This document shows, piece by piece, positions 1 through 9,464 of a stretch of DNA of 64,000 nucleotides (positions within the stretch are counted from its first letter, which is position 1; each line of letters begins with the position of its first letter). The notes beneath the pieces were generated by a model, which saw only the letters and a list, made by a program, of their open reading frames with translations, was not told the origin of the DNA and searched no databases. The translations under genes and the position numbers were made by a program. Source of the stretch: Neoalteromonas facilis. Its GTDB lineage: Bacteria > Pseudomonadota > Gammaproteobacteria > Enterobacterales > Alteromonadaceae. Location of the stretch: assembly GCF_002807665.1 (NCBI RefSeq), contig NZ_PEAY01000004.1, positions 186,001-250,000 of the forward strand, in the 5' to 3' direction.

Positions 1-2115
1 GTAATTGTTCACCAACTCTACATTGTTCTCGAGCACGCTGATTAACGCGTTTGATGATGCCATGATCATAACCAAAGCGCGTCTTACATGAAGACCATTG
101 GCTCCGCAGTTATTGGCCTGACATTGAGGCCCATCAAATGCCGCATTGGCTTGGCTAAAGGTGCCGTTGCCATCGTAATCGAGGAAAACTTCAACTGCAT
201 CGTAACTATCGTTTTCATTATCATCGCGCCACGCTTCGGAAATATCTGCAAAGCCGGTGGTGTTGGATGAAGGCAAGCCAAAACCGCTGTCTCCACCTAA
301 ATTGAGTGCCCCGCCGTCCTCATCGTCATACACATTATTGCCATTACTGTCGTACAGTGTTTCGTGACCAATAGCAGTGGCCAAGACGGTCACACGGTGA
401 TCATCTACGCGAGGGTCTGCGCTTGTCCATTCAACAGAACAACTGCCATTTAACGTGGTACAACTGGGTTGGATCTGACCACCTTCGGTGGTGAAAGATA
501 CCGCTGTACCGTCAGGCACGGGATTATTAAATGCGTCGGCTAAATACGCAGTGACGGTCACTTGCTGGCCATTTATGCTTGCGGCTTCTGGATTCGGGTT
601 GCTAGTAGATAACGAAAAACTATTTTGGTCTGGCAATCCTGTATTGACGGTTAGAATGTCGGACTGTGTTGAAATAACCGTGTTGTCCGCAGTTGTGGTG
701 CTGGCAGACACACGGACAGCCGTGGGTACGTTACCTGCCGTAACACGCGTGCTCACTTGTCCTTGGGAATTGGTTAACCCTTCAGCGGGGGATAAACTTA
801 AGCCACCAACCGTTGTACTGAGTTCAAATTGTACCGCTTTCTGTGCTAGCGGATTGCCCAACTCTCCATTGACCTGAAAGGTTACCGTAGACACCGAGGC
901 GCTGCCCTGCCCGCCTGTCCCTTGAAGTACTATGGAACTTGGTTCTGCCGTAACAAACTCAATAGAGCCGATGGACTCTGGCAATAGTTCAATACTGCGA
1001 GATATCGTTAGTGGCGTGTTGTTCACCAATACTGTCGCGGTAATAATATCGTCATTGCCGGCACCGCTGGCACAATTAATATCCTCATAGGTTGAGCTTG
1101 CGCGGCCATTTACGGTGGCGACGTTCTCATCTATTGTGGCTTTTCCATCGGTGACACAACTTGAAGAGAAGGTTATCGGTGTGCTTCCCACTATCGGGTT
1201 ATCGTCAGCATCAGCTAACCCTACGAGTAACCCCAATGTAGCACCAGCACCGATGACGATGTCTTGTTCACTACTAGCACCGGTAACGCCCAGCACGTCT
1301 TCGAAAAACACATCGTTTTCAAAATAACCAATCCTGACAACATCTTGTTCTACTGCATCGACAGATTGGATTTCGTAGTTAAGCGTATTGACCAGCGAGT
1401 CAGTGTCATCACCAAAAATGGTAACGGTGGCGATACCTGCACCGATGTTGTCTGTCTCCGCTGTTAATACCACCTCAGCCATTCCTTGTGCGTTTGTTAG
1501 CACGTCTGTGATCGCCAAATTCCCGCGAGTAACACTAAAGGTTAGGATTTCATTTTCGACAGGAGCGCCATCAGCACTCAGCAACATAGCCTGCAAGCGG
1601 ACTTGCTGATCGGCTTTAAAACGCAGCGTAGAATCGCCAACCTGATTAAACATTGTCAGAGACAGTGTTGCTGGCGCACTGCTGTTGTTATCACTCGCAA
1701 CGAATTCAATTGCGGCTTGATCTTGTAATGTGGAGTAACTCGCAGACACACTGCCCGCGCCTAAAAGACCGTCTTGTGCACTCAGAAATACTTGTGCAAT
1801 ACCGCTTTGATTAGTGACTTTAGATTCAATATCCAGCACCCCAATGGCGCTGGTGAATTCAATTATTTGGTTACCGAGAGGAACGCCATCTTCGGTCAAA
1901 GTGGCTTGTATACACGCCGTTTCATCAGCGGCAAAGCTGTTCACGCTAATGGCTGCACAATTTGCATCTAAAACTTCAAGTACTAACGCAACAACGGGCT
2001 CAGGGGGCGTATAATTATCATCAAATGGGGCTTCCCCATTTTCACCTGAACTACCATTGCATGCGGCTAATAAAAGGGTTACGAGACTGATGAGTAGGTA
2101 GCGGTATGACGTCAT
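1..2115 (-). CDS. Ig-like (Big_1/invasin-type) surface lipoprotein, 3' end missing
   Basis: The minus frame is open from an ATG at 2115 to the window edge (705 codons, no stop), so the C-terminus is outside. The N-terminus is a lipoprotein signal with a lipobox-like LLAAC at about residues 15-19, followed by NGSSGENG. The rest consists of roughly 90-110 residue beta-rich units with recurring features of bacterial Ig-like domains (phrases such as VTNQSGIAQV, LTNAQGMAEV and LTNSQGQVST). Near residue 600 there is an acidic DxDGNG-like stretch (YDSNGNNVYDDEDGG, then DYDGNG) that may bind calcium. It is probably an outer-membrane-anchored surface or adhesin-like protein. The family is inferred from repeat style only, and no catalytic domain is visible. 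Confidence 0.8.
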   Translation of the reverse strand, partial: MTSYRYLLISLVTLLLAACNGSSGENGEAPFDDNYTPPEPVVALVLEVLDANCAAISVNSFAADETACIQATLTEDGVPLGNQIIEFTSAIGVLDIESKVTNQSGIAQVFLSAQDGLLGAGSVSASYSTLQDQAAIEFVASDNNSSAPATLSLTMFNQVGDSTLRFKADQQVRLQAMLLSADGAPVENEILTFSVTRGNLAITDVLTNAQGMAEVVLTAETDNIGAGIATVTIFGDDTDSLVNTLNYEIQSVDAVEQDVVRIGYFENDVFFEDVLGVTGASSEQDIVIGAGATLGLLVGLADADDNPIVGSTPITFSSSCVTDGKATIDENVATVNGRASSTYEDINCASGAGNDDIITATVLVNNTPLTISRSIELLPESIGSIEFVTAEPSSIVLQGTGGQGSASVSTVTFQVNGELGNPLAQKAVQFELSTTVGGLSLSPAEGLTNSQGQVSTRVTAGNVPTAVRVSASTTTADNTVISTQSDILTVNTGLPDQNSFSLSTSNPNPEAASINGQQVTVTAYLADAFNNPVPDGTAVSFTTEGGQIQPSCTTLNGSCSVEWTSADPRVDDHRVTVLATAIGHETLYDSNGNNVYDDEDGGALNLGGDSGFGLPSSNTTGFADISEAWRDDNENDSYDAVEVFLDYDGNGTFSQANAAFDGPQCQANNCGANGLHVRRALVMIMASSNALISVLENNVELVNNY

Positions 2116-2119
2116 ATTG

Positions 2120-2665
2120 TTATTGCTCTTGTATGAATTCTTTGAGGTATTTAAACAATTCGCGTGCTGCTGCGGGCGGCTTTTGTTCTTTAAGCTCTTT
2201 CGCGGCTTTGCGTTGTAACTGGCGTAGCTTCTGACGCTCCAGTTCGGGATGTTCATCAACTAAAGGATTAATTGCTTTATCGCCTTGCTTAACAATTCGA
2301 TCACGCAACGTTTCAAGGTAGTGAAAGTGCGCGTTCGCTTGTTGGTGTTTGCTGGTGAGTAAGCTTACCGCTTGCTCTATCGGTGAAGTGTCGCGCATTC
2401 TCATGAGCTTGCCGAGGAACTGCAGTTGGCGACGAAAGCCATCTTTCTTACGATTGATTTTGCGTGCCAGCGTAATGGCGTCCAGTAGTTCATCGTCGAG
2501 CGGCATCTTGGCTAAATGGGCGTCACTCATGTCTACCAAGGTTAACGCTAACTTTTGCTTTGCTTCGGCTTCACGCTTTAACTGCGATTTACTTTTTTCC
2601 TGCTCGTCTTGCCAATTATCGTCGGCAAACCAGTCTTCATTGGAATCCATGTTTGAGGCAGTCAT
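2120..2665 (-). CDS. darP: Ribosome biogenesis factor DarP (YjgA, DUF615)
   Basis: A protein of 181 residues that resembles E. coli YjgA/DarP along its length: KSQLKREAE near the N-terminus, the MPLDDELLDAI core, the RRQLQFLGKLMR motif and the KPPAAARELFKYLKE C-terminus. In the family this protein binds the 50S subunit during late assembly. The ATG at 2665 is chosen because AAAGAG lies just upstream; an in-frame TTG further upstream would add an unrelated tail. It is divergent from pmbA with only 72 bp between the start codons, an arrangement common in gammaproteobacteria. Confidence 0.93.
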   Translation of the reverse strand: MTASNMDSNEDWFADDNWQDEQEKSKSQLKREAEAKQKLALTLVDMSDAHLAKMPLDDELLDAITLARKINRKKDGFRRQLQFLGKLMRMRDTSPIEQAVSLLTSKHQQANAHFHYLETLRDRIVKQGDKAINPLVDEHPELERQKLRQLQRKAAKELKEQKPPAAARELFKYLKEFIQEQ

Positions 2666-2737
2666 TTGTAACTCTTTAATGATACACTTACTCTGATTGT
2701 AACGTGGTGTACCGCCAGTGGGTAGTGAAACTTGAAT

Positions 2738-4069
2738 ATGCAAATAGAACAACAATTAGATGAAATAAAAGCAAAAGTCGCAGATGCATTAGCGCTAGCT
2801 GTGCAAAAAGGCGCAACCCACGCGGAAGCGAGTATGTCTCGGGTTGAAGGTATCGCAGTTTCAGCCCGTTTAGGTGAAGTAGAAAACGTCGAATTTAACA
2901 ATGATGGCGGGTTGGGAATATCGGTTTATGTAGGTCAGTGCAAAGGCAGCGCATCAACCGCCGATTTAAGTGCTGACGCGTTACGTCAGACCGTTGAGAA
3001 GGCTGTCGATATTGCAAAATATACCAGCGAAGATCCATGCGCAGGTATTGCCGATGAAGCCTTGATCGCGAAAGACATTCCAGATTGTGATTTGTATCAT
3101 CCGCAAGCCTTGGATACTGAGCAGGCGTTGCAGTATGCACTTGAAGCGGAGCAGGCCGCGCTTGAGTACGACAGTAAAATAACCAACTCAGATGGCGCTT
3201 CTTATAATGCGAATTTAGGCTTACGAGTCTATGGGAATACGCATGGCATTCTCGCAGGCTATCCCAGTAGTCGTTACAGTTTAAGTTGTGTCGTGATTGG
3301 CGAGAAAGACGGTGATATGCAGCGAGACTACAGTTTCACCGTAAACCGTAAAGCCGATTTGTTACATACCCCTGCGCAAGTGGGTCGTGAGGCCGCTGAG
3401 CATACGATCAGTCGATTGGGGGCACGTAAAATTGGAACCGCTAAGGTCCCGGTGTTGTTCCATCGCGATATTGCCAGTGGATTGTTCGGGCATTTTGTCA
3501 GTGCCATTAGCGGAGGAAGCCTGTATCGCAAGTCTTCGTTTTTACTCGATAGCAAAGGGAAACAGCTATTTCCAAATTGGTTGTCAATTCAAGAACGCCC
3601 ACACATTGCTGCAGGACTTGCCAGTTCTCCCTTTGATCATGAAGGCGTTACAACTTTAGACGCTGATATTGTCACAGATGGTGTGTTGCAAGATTATTTG
3701 TTAACGACCTATTCAGCACGCAAACTGGGATTACAATCTAACGGCCATGCGGGTGGGATCCACAATTGGCTCGTCAGTCATACAGGCCAGTCGGATGAAG
3801 AATTGTTGAAAAATATGGGGACTGGCCTTCTAGTCACAGAGTTAATGGGGCAGGGTGTAAATATAGTGACCGGTGACTATTCTCGCGGCGCAGCCGGGTT
3901 CTGGGTAGAGAACGGTGTAATTCAATACCCCGTTCATGAAATCACCATTGCCGGTTCGCTAGAAGATATGTTTGCAAATATTGTCGCGATTGGCGCGGAA
4001 CAAGAAGGTCGTGGTGCAATTACGACGGGGTCTATATTGGTCGGAGAGATGAATGTGGCTGGTAACTAA
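2738..4069 (+). CDS. pmbA: Metalloprotease subunit PmbA/TldE
   Basis: A protein of 443 residues, the usual length of PmbA/TldE (E. coli 450). The C-terminal signature SRGAAGFWVENG followed by QYPVHEITIAG and the mid-protein GGSLYRKSSFLLD are characteristic. In the family TldE pairs with TldD as a cytoplasmic protease that processes peptides such as microcin B17 and degrades the CcdA antitoxin; the TldE subunit itself lacks the HExxxD zinc motif, and none is seen here. The partner tldD is not in the window. ATG 2738 is preferred over the TTG two codons earlier, although neither has a strong ribosome-binding site. Confidence 0.94.
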   Translation: MQIEQQLDEIKAKVADALALAVQKGATHAEASMSRVEGIAVSARLGEVENVEFNNDGGLGISVYVGQCKGSASTADLSADALRQTVEKAVDIAKYTSEDPCAGIADEALIAKDIPDCDLYHPQALDTEQALQYALEAEQAALEYDSKITNSDGASYNANLGLRVYGNTHGILAGYPSSRYSLSCVVIGEKDGDMQRDYSFTVNRKADLLHTPAQVGREAAEHTISRLGARKIGTAKVPVLFHRDIASGLFGHFVSAISGGSLYRKSSFLLDSKGKQLFPNWLSIQERPHIAAGLASSPFDHEGVTTLDADIVTDGVLQDYLLTTYSARKLGLQSNGHAGGIHNWLVSHTGQSDEELLKNMGTGLLVTELMGQGVNIVTGDYSRGAAGFWVENGVIQYPVHEITIAGSLEDMFANIVAIGAEQEGRGAITTGSILVGEMNVAGN

Positions 4070-4084
4070 CCAGCCACTTTTCGA

Positions 4085-4792
4085 TTAGGCATCCACACTG
4101 CCGCAGAAACGGTAACCTTCACCATGAATGGTGACAATCAATTCTACTTCACCTGGATCAGATTCAAAGTGTTTACGGATACGTCGAATAGTTACATCCA
4201 CGGTGCGGTCATTGGGGCGTAATTCACGGCCCGTCATTTCCATAATCAGTTGCTCTCGGGTGAGGATCTTACCGGGATTGCTCAAAAACAGGTGTAAGGC
4301 TCTGAATTCACTGCGAGGAAGACGGAATTCTTTGCCATTTGGTGACACTAATGAGCGGCTATCACCGTCCAGCGTCCAGCCGTTGAAGCTTACACGGCTA
4401 GGTAGGTCATCATCATCAGAAGCACTGGTAGTGCGAGATAATAAATTGCGCGCGCGGATTGTCAGTTCTCTTGGGTTAAAAGGCTTGGTGAGATAATCGT
4501 CAGCGCCAATTTCTAATCCAAGAATACGATCGACATCGTTGTCTCTACCGGTCAGGAATATCAAACCTACATTCTTTCTGTCTCGCACTTCACGCGCCAA
4601 GATCAATCCGTTTTTACCGGGCAAATTGATATCCATGATCACCAAATTGATTGGATGATTTGTAAAGTAGTCGTGCATCTGATCGCCATTTTCAGCTTCG
4701 AATACATTGTATCCTTCTGCTTCGAACAAGCTCTTTAAAGTTGTTCTCGTTACGACTTCATCTTCAACAATCAATATATTTGGCGTTTGCAT
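4085..4792 (-). CDS. arcA: Aerobic respiration response regulator ArcA
   Basis: A receiver domain (about residues 1-120) followed by an OmpR/PhoB winged helix. The protein is nearly colinear with E. coli ArcA: it starts [12 protein letters not shown], has phospho-acceptor Asp54 in [31 protein letters not shown], and ends [14 protein letters not shown] then HGEGYRFCG. ArcA adjusts central metabolism and respiration to the redox state. The start at 4792 matches the E. coli N-terminus; an in-frame ATG at 4813 would add seven residues. It lies 69 bp downstream of a co-directional sensor kinase, so the two may form an operon. No ArcB is present in the window. Confidence 0.96.
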   Translation of the reverse strand: MQTPNILIVEDEVVTRTTLKSLFEAEGYNVFEAENGDQMHDYFTNHPINLVIMDINLPGKNGLILAREVRDRKNVGLIFLTGRDNDVDRILGLEIGADDYLTKPFNPRELTIRARNLLSRTTSASDDDDLPSRVSFNGWTLDGDSRSLVSPNGKEFRLPRSEFRALHLFLSNPGKILTREQLIMEMTGRELRPNDRTVDVTIRRIRKHFESDPGEVELIVTIHGEGYRFCGSVDA

Positions 4793-4861
4793 TTTTTTTA
4801 CCATTCTAACCAAGTATTTACTTCATCTTCACAGAGTAAGGATTAATCTGCGAAATTCAAG

Positions 4862-6541
4862 TTATTCATATCGCCCAGTGAGTACCTTATTGGCTTGGGT
4901 GATTTTAACCGGGAATATTATATCAAATTTAACGCCTTCGCCGGGTTTACTTTCAACGGTAATTGAGCCATTTAACGCTTGAGTCACTAAGTTGTATACC
5001 AAGTGCATACCTAAGCCTGATCCACCTTGTCCACGTTTAGTGGTAACGAAGGGGTCAAAAATACGCTTACGCAGGTCATCGGGTATGCCTTTACCGTCAT
5101 CTATGTACACAAGGTGAAGATTGCGCTTGCCAGAAATGGTCGCGGTAAGCGTAATATTGCCTTCCTCAATATCTTCAAAGCCGTGCAGGATTGAGTTCAT
5201 GATCAAGTTGATCAGAATTTGATTGATAGGGCCAGCTTTAGACTCGATACACAGTTCAGAATCGCACTCTACATTAATGTGATGTTTGAGCTTTTTCAGG
5301 CGCGGGCGTAACGACAATAAAATTTCGTCGATTAGTTGCTCAAGCACGAATACGCGGCTGGTTTCACTGGATTGGTCAACAGCGACTTGCTTAAAGCTAG
5401 AAATAAGTTCTGCTGCGCGGTTAAGGTTGCGGTAAATAATATTGAGATTTTCTTCGCCTTCATTGATGAACTTCTGCATCGCACTGGCTTTAAGATTTTT
5501 ATTCTCAAAGTCATCTTTGAGGCTTTTTAAACGGTCGAGCATCATAGTTGAAGCCGTAACACCCAATCCGATCGGCGTATTAACCTCATGGGCAACCCCT
5601 GCGACCATGTCACCCAATGACGCCATTTTTTCGTTTTGTACAATCTGACGCTGGAACTGGTGCAGTTTTTCTAACGTTTGTATCAATTCTTGGTTGGCTT
5701 CTTTTAGTGCGGTTGTACGCTGGCTCACCATTTCCTCAAGACCTGCATTGAGTGATTGATACTCTTGCTCCATAGATTGGTTTCTTTCGATGTAACCTTG
5801 CATGCGTTTGAGAAGGTTGTTTAGCGCATCACTGAGTTCGGCAGTATCGGCTGTTGTATCAGCGCCAGCTCTTTGTTCATAGTCTCCTGAACGTGCCACT
5901 CGACGCAAAAATTGCACTAACTCACCAATGGGTTCACTGATGACACGTTCAAATCGCCAGGCCAAAAATGCAGCGAATATTAAAATGCAGGTAGCGAGTA
6001 TCAACGAACGGATCAAGCTTTCAGACAAAAACTCTTGATAATCTTCATCACTTAAACGGATATATAACAACCCAATCTCACCCGTTTCACTCGTTATTGG
6101 GTGCATGTATTCAGTGCCGTATTCGAACGTTCTAGGTTGAATTAATCGAGCGAGATCTTTGGATGTGCGTTTAGGGATTTGGGGTTGCCCAATGCGATCA
6201 TAGGTCGCTTGGATGCTGTCGTTGTCTAAAGGGCCTTCATTAACTGCGATTGGGTTTAAGTAAACATGCACGGTTAAAATTGAGGGTATCTCCGACAGGT
6301 GAGACAAAATATCTTCAGGCCAGCCACGAATATCATCTCGATAGACTTTTTCTAACAGGACAACTTCGCGGGAAATAAGAGAAGCAACACTTTTAATTTT
6401 CTGATTGCGTTCTAATTGATGGAATTCATTACTGGAAAAAATCTTCTCGGCTATCGCACTACCAACCGTTACAAGCGTTACAAATAACACCATTGCAACA
6501 AATAAAAACTTGATTGAAAGTCGATTTGAATGGTCAGCCAT
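4862..6541 (-). CDS. Membrane sensor histidine kinase upstream of arcA
   Basis: A protein of 559 residues from ATG 6541. Transmembrane segment 1 is at about 11-31, a periplasmic sensor region at 32-176, transmembrane segment 2 at about 177-197, then a HAMP domain, a coiled coil (about 250-305), and an H-box with His318 in HEVNTPIG. The HATPase domain has an N-box (INLIMNSILHGFED), DDGKGIP and GGSGLGMHLVYNLV. It has no receiver or Hpt domain, so it is not ArcB. The kinase core is of the HExNTPIG type. Its position upstream of arcA on the same strand suggests, but does not prove, that ArcA is its target. A TTG 24 bp further upstream is an alternative start. Confidence 0.9.
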   Translation of the reverse strand: MADHSNRLSIKFLFVAMVLFVTLVTVGSAIAEKIFSSNEFHQLERNQKIKSVASLISREVVLLEKVYRDDIRGWPEDILSHLSEIPSILTVHVYLNPIAVNEGPLDNDSIQATYDRIGQPQIPKRTSKDLARLIQPRTFEYGTEYMHPITSETGEIGLLYIRLSDEDYQEFLSESLIRSLILATCILIFAAFLAWRFERVISEPIGELVQFLRRVARSGDYEQRAGADTTADTAELSDALNNLLKRMQGYIERNQSMEQEYQSLNAGLEEMVSQRTTALKEANQELIQTLEKLHQFQRQIVQNEKMASLGDMVAGVAHEVNTPIGLGVTASTMMLDRLKSLKDDFENKNLKASAMQKFINEGEENLNIIYRNLNRAAELISSFKQVAVDQSSETSRVFVLEQLIDEILLSLRPRLKKLKHHINVECDSELCIESKAGPINQILINLIMNSILHGFEDIEEGNITLTATISGKRNLHLVYIDDGKGIPDDLRKRIFDPFVTTKRGQGGSGLGMHLVYNLVTQALNGSITVESKPGEGVKFDIIFPVKITQANKVLTGRYE

Positions 6542-6643
6542 TCCAGAACATGCCTTAAAAAACAATGCCGATTATTTGTTCACTTTAGCAAGCACTCACC
6601 AATTCGCCAACAATTAACTGCACAGTTTGTTTTTACGATGAGG

Positions 6644-6955
6644 CTAATATCGAAGAAGTTGGAGAAGATCCTGTTGGGTAAGTGACCAATCCTCAAGCCA
6701 TATCAGTGCTTGCTCTTTTGTTTTGTCGTCACTTTGGCCCCCGATTAAGGGTTCAAAATCGGACACACAAACGCAAATCGTGGGTGTTAAAATCTTTCCG
6801 TTTGCCACGTAATTCGGATCGGTCTTTTTAACAATTGTACGCTCGCACGTATATTCCCTTTGAGGATTCTCAATACATTGCGCAGGTGTTTGTGCGAATG
6901 CATGTGAGCTCAGTAATAGCGAACAAAAGTAAAGAGATGGGATCCTGATATTCAT
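6644..6955 (-). CDS. Small secreted Cys-containing protein coupled to glgA
   Basis: A 103-residue protein of unknown family. It has a clear Sec signal peptide (cleavage likely after SHAFA, about residue 21) and four cysteines in the mature part (about residues 27, 37, 61 and 63, the last two in ICVC), suggesting disulfides in the periplasm. Its ATG overlaps the glgA stop codon in an ATGA arrangement, so translation is probably coupled to glgA. Why a periplasmic protein should be coupled to a cytoplasmic glycogen enzyme is unclear. No function is assigned. Confidence 0.75.
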   Translation of the reverse strand: MNIRIPSLYFCSLLLSSHAFAQTPAQCIENPQREYTCERTIVKKTDPNYVANGKILTPTICVCVSDFEPLIGGQSDDKTKEQALIWLEDWSLTQQDLLQLLRY

Positions 6956-8388
6956 CGTGTGTGCTCGTATATTTCAACGTACTCTTGCGCCGCTCTTTCC
7001 CACGTAAAGCGTGTATGCATGGCGCGATGCTGCATGGTTGCAAATGTTTTGGGATCTTCGTAATAGCTCAATAGCGCCCGTCTTATGCAGTCGAGTAAAG
7101 CTTGTGGTTGAGGCGTATGGAACGCAAATCCGGTAGCGCTCTCGGGGCATTCTTCAGCATCAACAACAGTATCTTTTAATCCGCCTACAGCTCGCACGAT
7201 GGGCAAAGTTCCGTAGGCAAGGCTGTACATTTGATTTAAGCCACAGGGCTCAAACTCGGACGGCATCAAAAAGAAGTCACACCCGGCTTCTACCCAGTGT
7301 GCATACTGATTGCTGAATCCATGAATAAAAGTGAATTTCTTGTTGTAACGCTGGCTTAAATGTTTGAGCTGCTCGACTACTGTTGGGTCACCTGTTCCGA
7401 CAATCACTAATTGAACTTGGTGAGCTAACAAGCGTTCTAGAATTGGCATGATATAGCCAAATCCTTTCTGAGTGGTTAAACGGCAAACCATACCAATAAG
7501 TGGTACTTTTGCTTTTTTCGGGAGCTTGGCAAAGGACTGCAATGTAGCCTTGCATTGACGCTTACCCGCCATATCATCAGCATTGAAATGATGCTCAATA
7601 AACTGATCGGTTGATGGATCCCATTGACTGTAGTCACAGCCATTTAACACACCGTACAGCCGAGTTGCCCGAGGTCTTAATACGCCGGATAAGCCATGAC
7701 TGCCTAGGTCAGTTAGCAATTCTTTTGCATAATTGGGGCTGACAGAAGTAATGCTATCACTGTACTGGAGACCGGTTTGCAAAAAGTTGAAGTAGCCTCC
7801 AGAGTCCGCTGGTAATTGATCCGCTATATTTCGAAGGATAGGAACAGACGTTGCAGCAAATACCCCCTGAAAAGCAGCGTTGTGGATGGTCAATACGGAG
7901 CGCGTATTAGCAAATTCTTCAACCAATGAAGGGTCACTGTTCTTTCTCATTAGCGCAGGCAGCAACCCGGTGTGCCAATCGTTACAATGTAAAATATCTG
8001 GGATAAACCCTAAGTGGCTCAGGGCGACCAGCACGGCTTGTGAAAAGAACGCAAAACGTTGCCCGTTGTCAGGAAATTCATCGTAACCATCGGTGTATAA
8101 ACCATCGCGCATGAAATAGTCAGGCGCATCAAGTAAATATACTGTAACGCCGTGGAGGGTTAGTTGCTTAACCCCTAAGGTAATGGTCTCGTTGCCATTG
8201 TGTATCGCTAGCGGTAAGCATGCATCGGATAGACTCGCTTGAGCCGCGATGCTTTTATACAACGGCATAACAATTCGAACATCGTGGCCAAGTTGTTTAA
8301 GCGCCATAGGCAGCGCTTTACCAACATCAGCTAGGCCACCCGTTTTAACTAGATCTTCTACTTCAGAAACAGCAAATGCGATGCGCAT
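6952..8388 (-). CDS. glgA: Glycogen synthase GlgA (GT5)
   Basis: A 478-residue ADP-glucose:alpha-glucan glucosyltransferase. The N-terminal ADP-glucose site KTGGLADV (Lys15) is present, followed by HCNDWHTGLLP, a second Rossmann domain with GMVCRLTTQKG, and the C-terminal signature PSEFEPCGLNQMYSLAYGT that holds the catalytic Glu. The length matches E. coli GlgA (477). ATG 8388 starts at the conserved N-terminus; a TTG at 8400 would add four residues. No glgB, glgC or glgP lies next to it, so it stands apart from a normal glycogen operon. Confidence 0.96.
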   Translation of the reverse strand: MRIAFAVSEVEDLVKTGGLADVGKALPMALKQLGHDVRIVMPLYKSIAAQASLSDACLPLAIHNGNETITLGVKQLTLHGVTVYLLDAPDYFMRDGLYTDGYDEFPDNGQRFAFFSQAVLVALSHLGFIPDILHCNDWHTGLLPALMRKNSDPSLVEEFANTRSVLTIHNAAFQGVFAATSVPILRNIADQLPADSGGYFNFLQTGLQYSDSITSVSPNYAKELLTDLGSHGLSGVLRPRATRLYGVLNGCDYSQWDPSTDQFIEHHFNADDMAGKRQCKATLQSFAKLPKKAKVPLIGMVCRLTTQKGFGYIMPILERLLAHQVQLVIVGTGDPTVVEQLKHLSQRYNKKFTFIHGFSNQYAHWVEAGCDFFLMPSEFEPCGLNQMYSLAYGTLPIVRAVGGLKDTVVDAEECPESATGFAFHTPQPQALLDCIRRALLSYYEDPKTFATMQHRAMHTRFTWERAAQEYVEIYEHTR

Positions 8389-8447
8389 GGTTAAACTCAA
8401 TCCTCTACTTTATGTGCATGTTAAGCGAAGCTTTTATGAAATCAAAC

Positions 8448-9464
8448 TCACTTTTTAATCGCGTGGTACACACTAAACTTGTTCGAGCGCTGGCAATCAG
8501 GTTGCCGATTGAAGTTTTGGTCGATGAGTTCGGGGTAGGGTAAAAACCGATTCGCGACAATAAATAAATGGCCTTGGCGAGATAACTTGTCTTTTGCATT
8601 GCGAATAAATTGTTCCGTGATGCTGTAGTCAGTTTCTTTTCCGCTGTGAAAAGGCGGGTTTGAGACAATGTTGTCGAAATCGCGTTGCCATTGATTCAAT
8701 CCATTTGATGCAATGACTTCACCTTCAAGATTATTCAATCGTAAAGTGTGTTCGCAGCAATACAAGGCAAGCGCATTGATATCGGAATAGTACACTTTGA
8801 GTTGAGGTTGTCGAAGATTCAAATAACTGCCGACAACGCCTGCACCACAGGCAAAATCAAGGCAGGTCTTACCGGTAATAGTAGGCAAAGACGAGAGTAA
8901 CAACTCGGTACCAGGATCTAACCCATCCGCACTAAACACCCCGGGTAAACTTGCAACCTGCCAAGATAGTTCTTTTAGTGAGTAAGTGTTCACTTTTAGG
9001 TATTTGTTCAAGTTAAAAGCAAATTGTGTTGGGTTTTCAACTAGCCAAATTGCGCAGTGGCGAGCGGCATCATATTTTTGCGCTTCACCAAACGTTTGCT
9101 TTAAACGCTTTCCGACACTTTTTATTCCACTGTCGTTACCGCCTACAATGGCAATGGTACCACCGGCCTTGACTACGCTTCTGGCATTATCAATAAGGAA
9201 GTTTGCTTGGGGTTTGGATTGTGGCAAGTAGATCACGGCACCGTCGTATAAGTCTTGCGTTGCCGCTACGTGTGTGCCGAATGATTGATGCCGTCCTTTA
9301 CCCTCACAGCGCTGAAAGTGGGTGTAATATTGGTGGAAACCATCAATATTGTTACTTTGTAATGCGTCAAACACATCACCGTCACTGGGATTGATAAATA
9401 CCCAGTTACCCTCAGCAAAAAGCTGTTCGTTGCGTATCAGGAGTTGGTCGGCACCACTAAGCAT
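8448..9464 (-). CDS. rsmC: 16S rRNA m2G1207 methyltransferase RsmC
   Basis: A 338-residue two-domain methyltransferase like E. coli RsmC: a degenerate N-terminal methyltransferase-like domain and a catalytic C-terminal domain with the SAM loop LDFACGAGVVGSYL (near 200) and the base-flipping NPPFHSG motif (near 268). In the family it methylates N2 of G1207 in 16S rRNA using the 30S subunit. Its ATG shares one base with the trmB stop codon (TAATG), so two RNA methyltransferases are translationally coupled. Confidence 0.93.
   Translation of the reverse strand: MLSGADQLLIRNEQLFAEGNWVFINPSDGDVFDALQSNNIDGFHQYYTHFQRCEGKGRHQSFGTHVAATQDLYDGAVIYLPQSKPQANFLIDNARSVVKAGGTIAIVGGNDSGIKSVGKRLKQTFGEAQKYDAARHCAIWLVENPTQFAFNLNKYLKVNTYSLKELSWQVASLPGVFSADGLDPGTELLLSSLPTITGKTCLDFACGAGVVGSYLNLRQPQLKVYYSDINALALYCCEHTLRLNNLEGEVIASNGLNQWQRDFDNIVSNPPFHSGKETDYSITEQFIRNAKDKLSRQGHLFIVANRFLPYPELIDQNFNRQPDCQRSNKFSVYHAIKK

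Noticed and set aside
488-877. Plus-strand open frame of 129 aa
   Set aside because: It lies wholly inside the minus-strand Ig-like lipoprotein gene and shows no domain or ribosome-binding site; it is a shadow frame.
2349-2696. 115-aa plus-strand open frame
   Set aside because: It is antisense to darP; the Ser/Cys-rich sequence is a shadow of the charged helical protein.
4862-6541. Calling the kinase upstream of arcA an ArcB
   Set aside because: ArcB is a hybrid kinase with PAS, receiver and Hpt domains; this protein has none of them.
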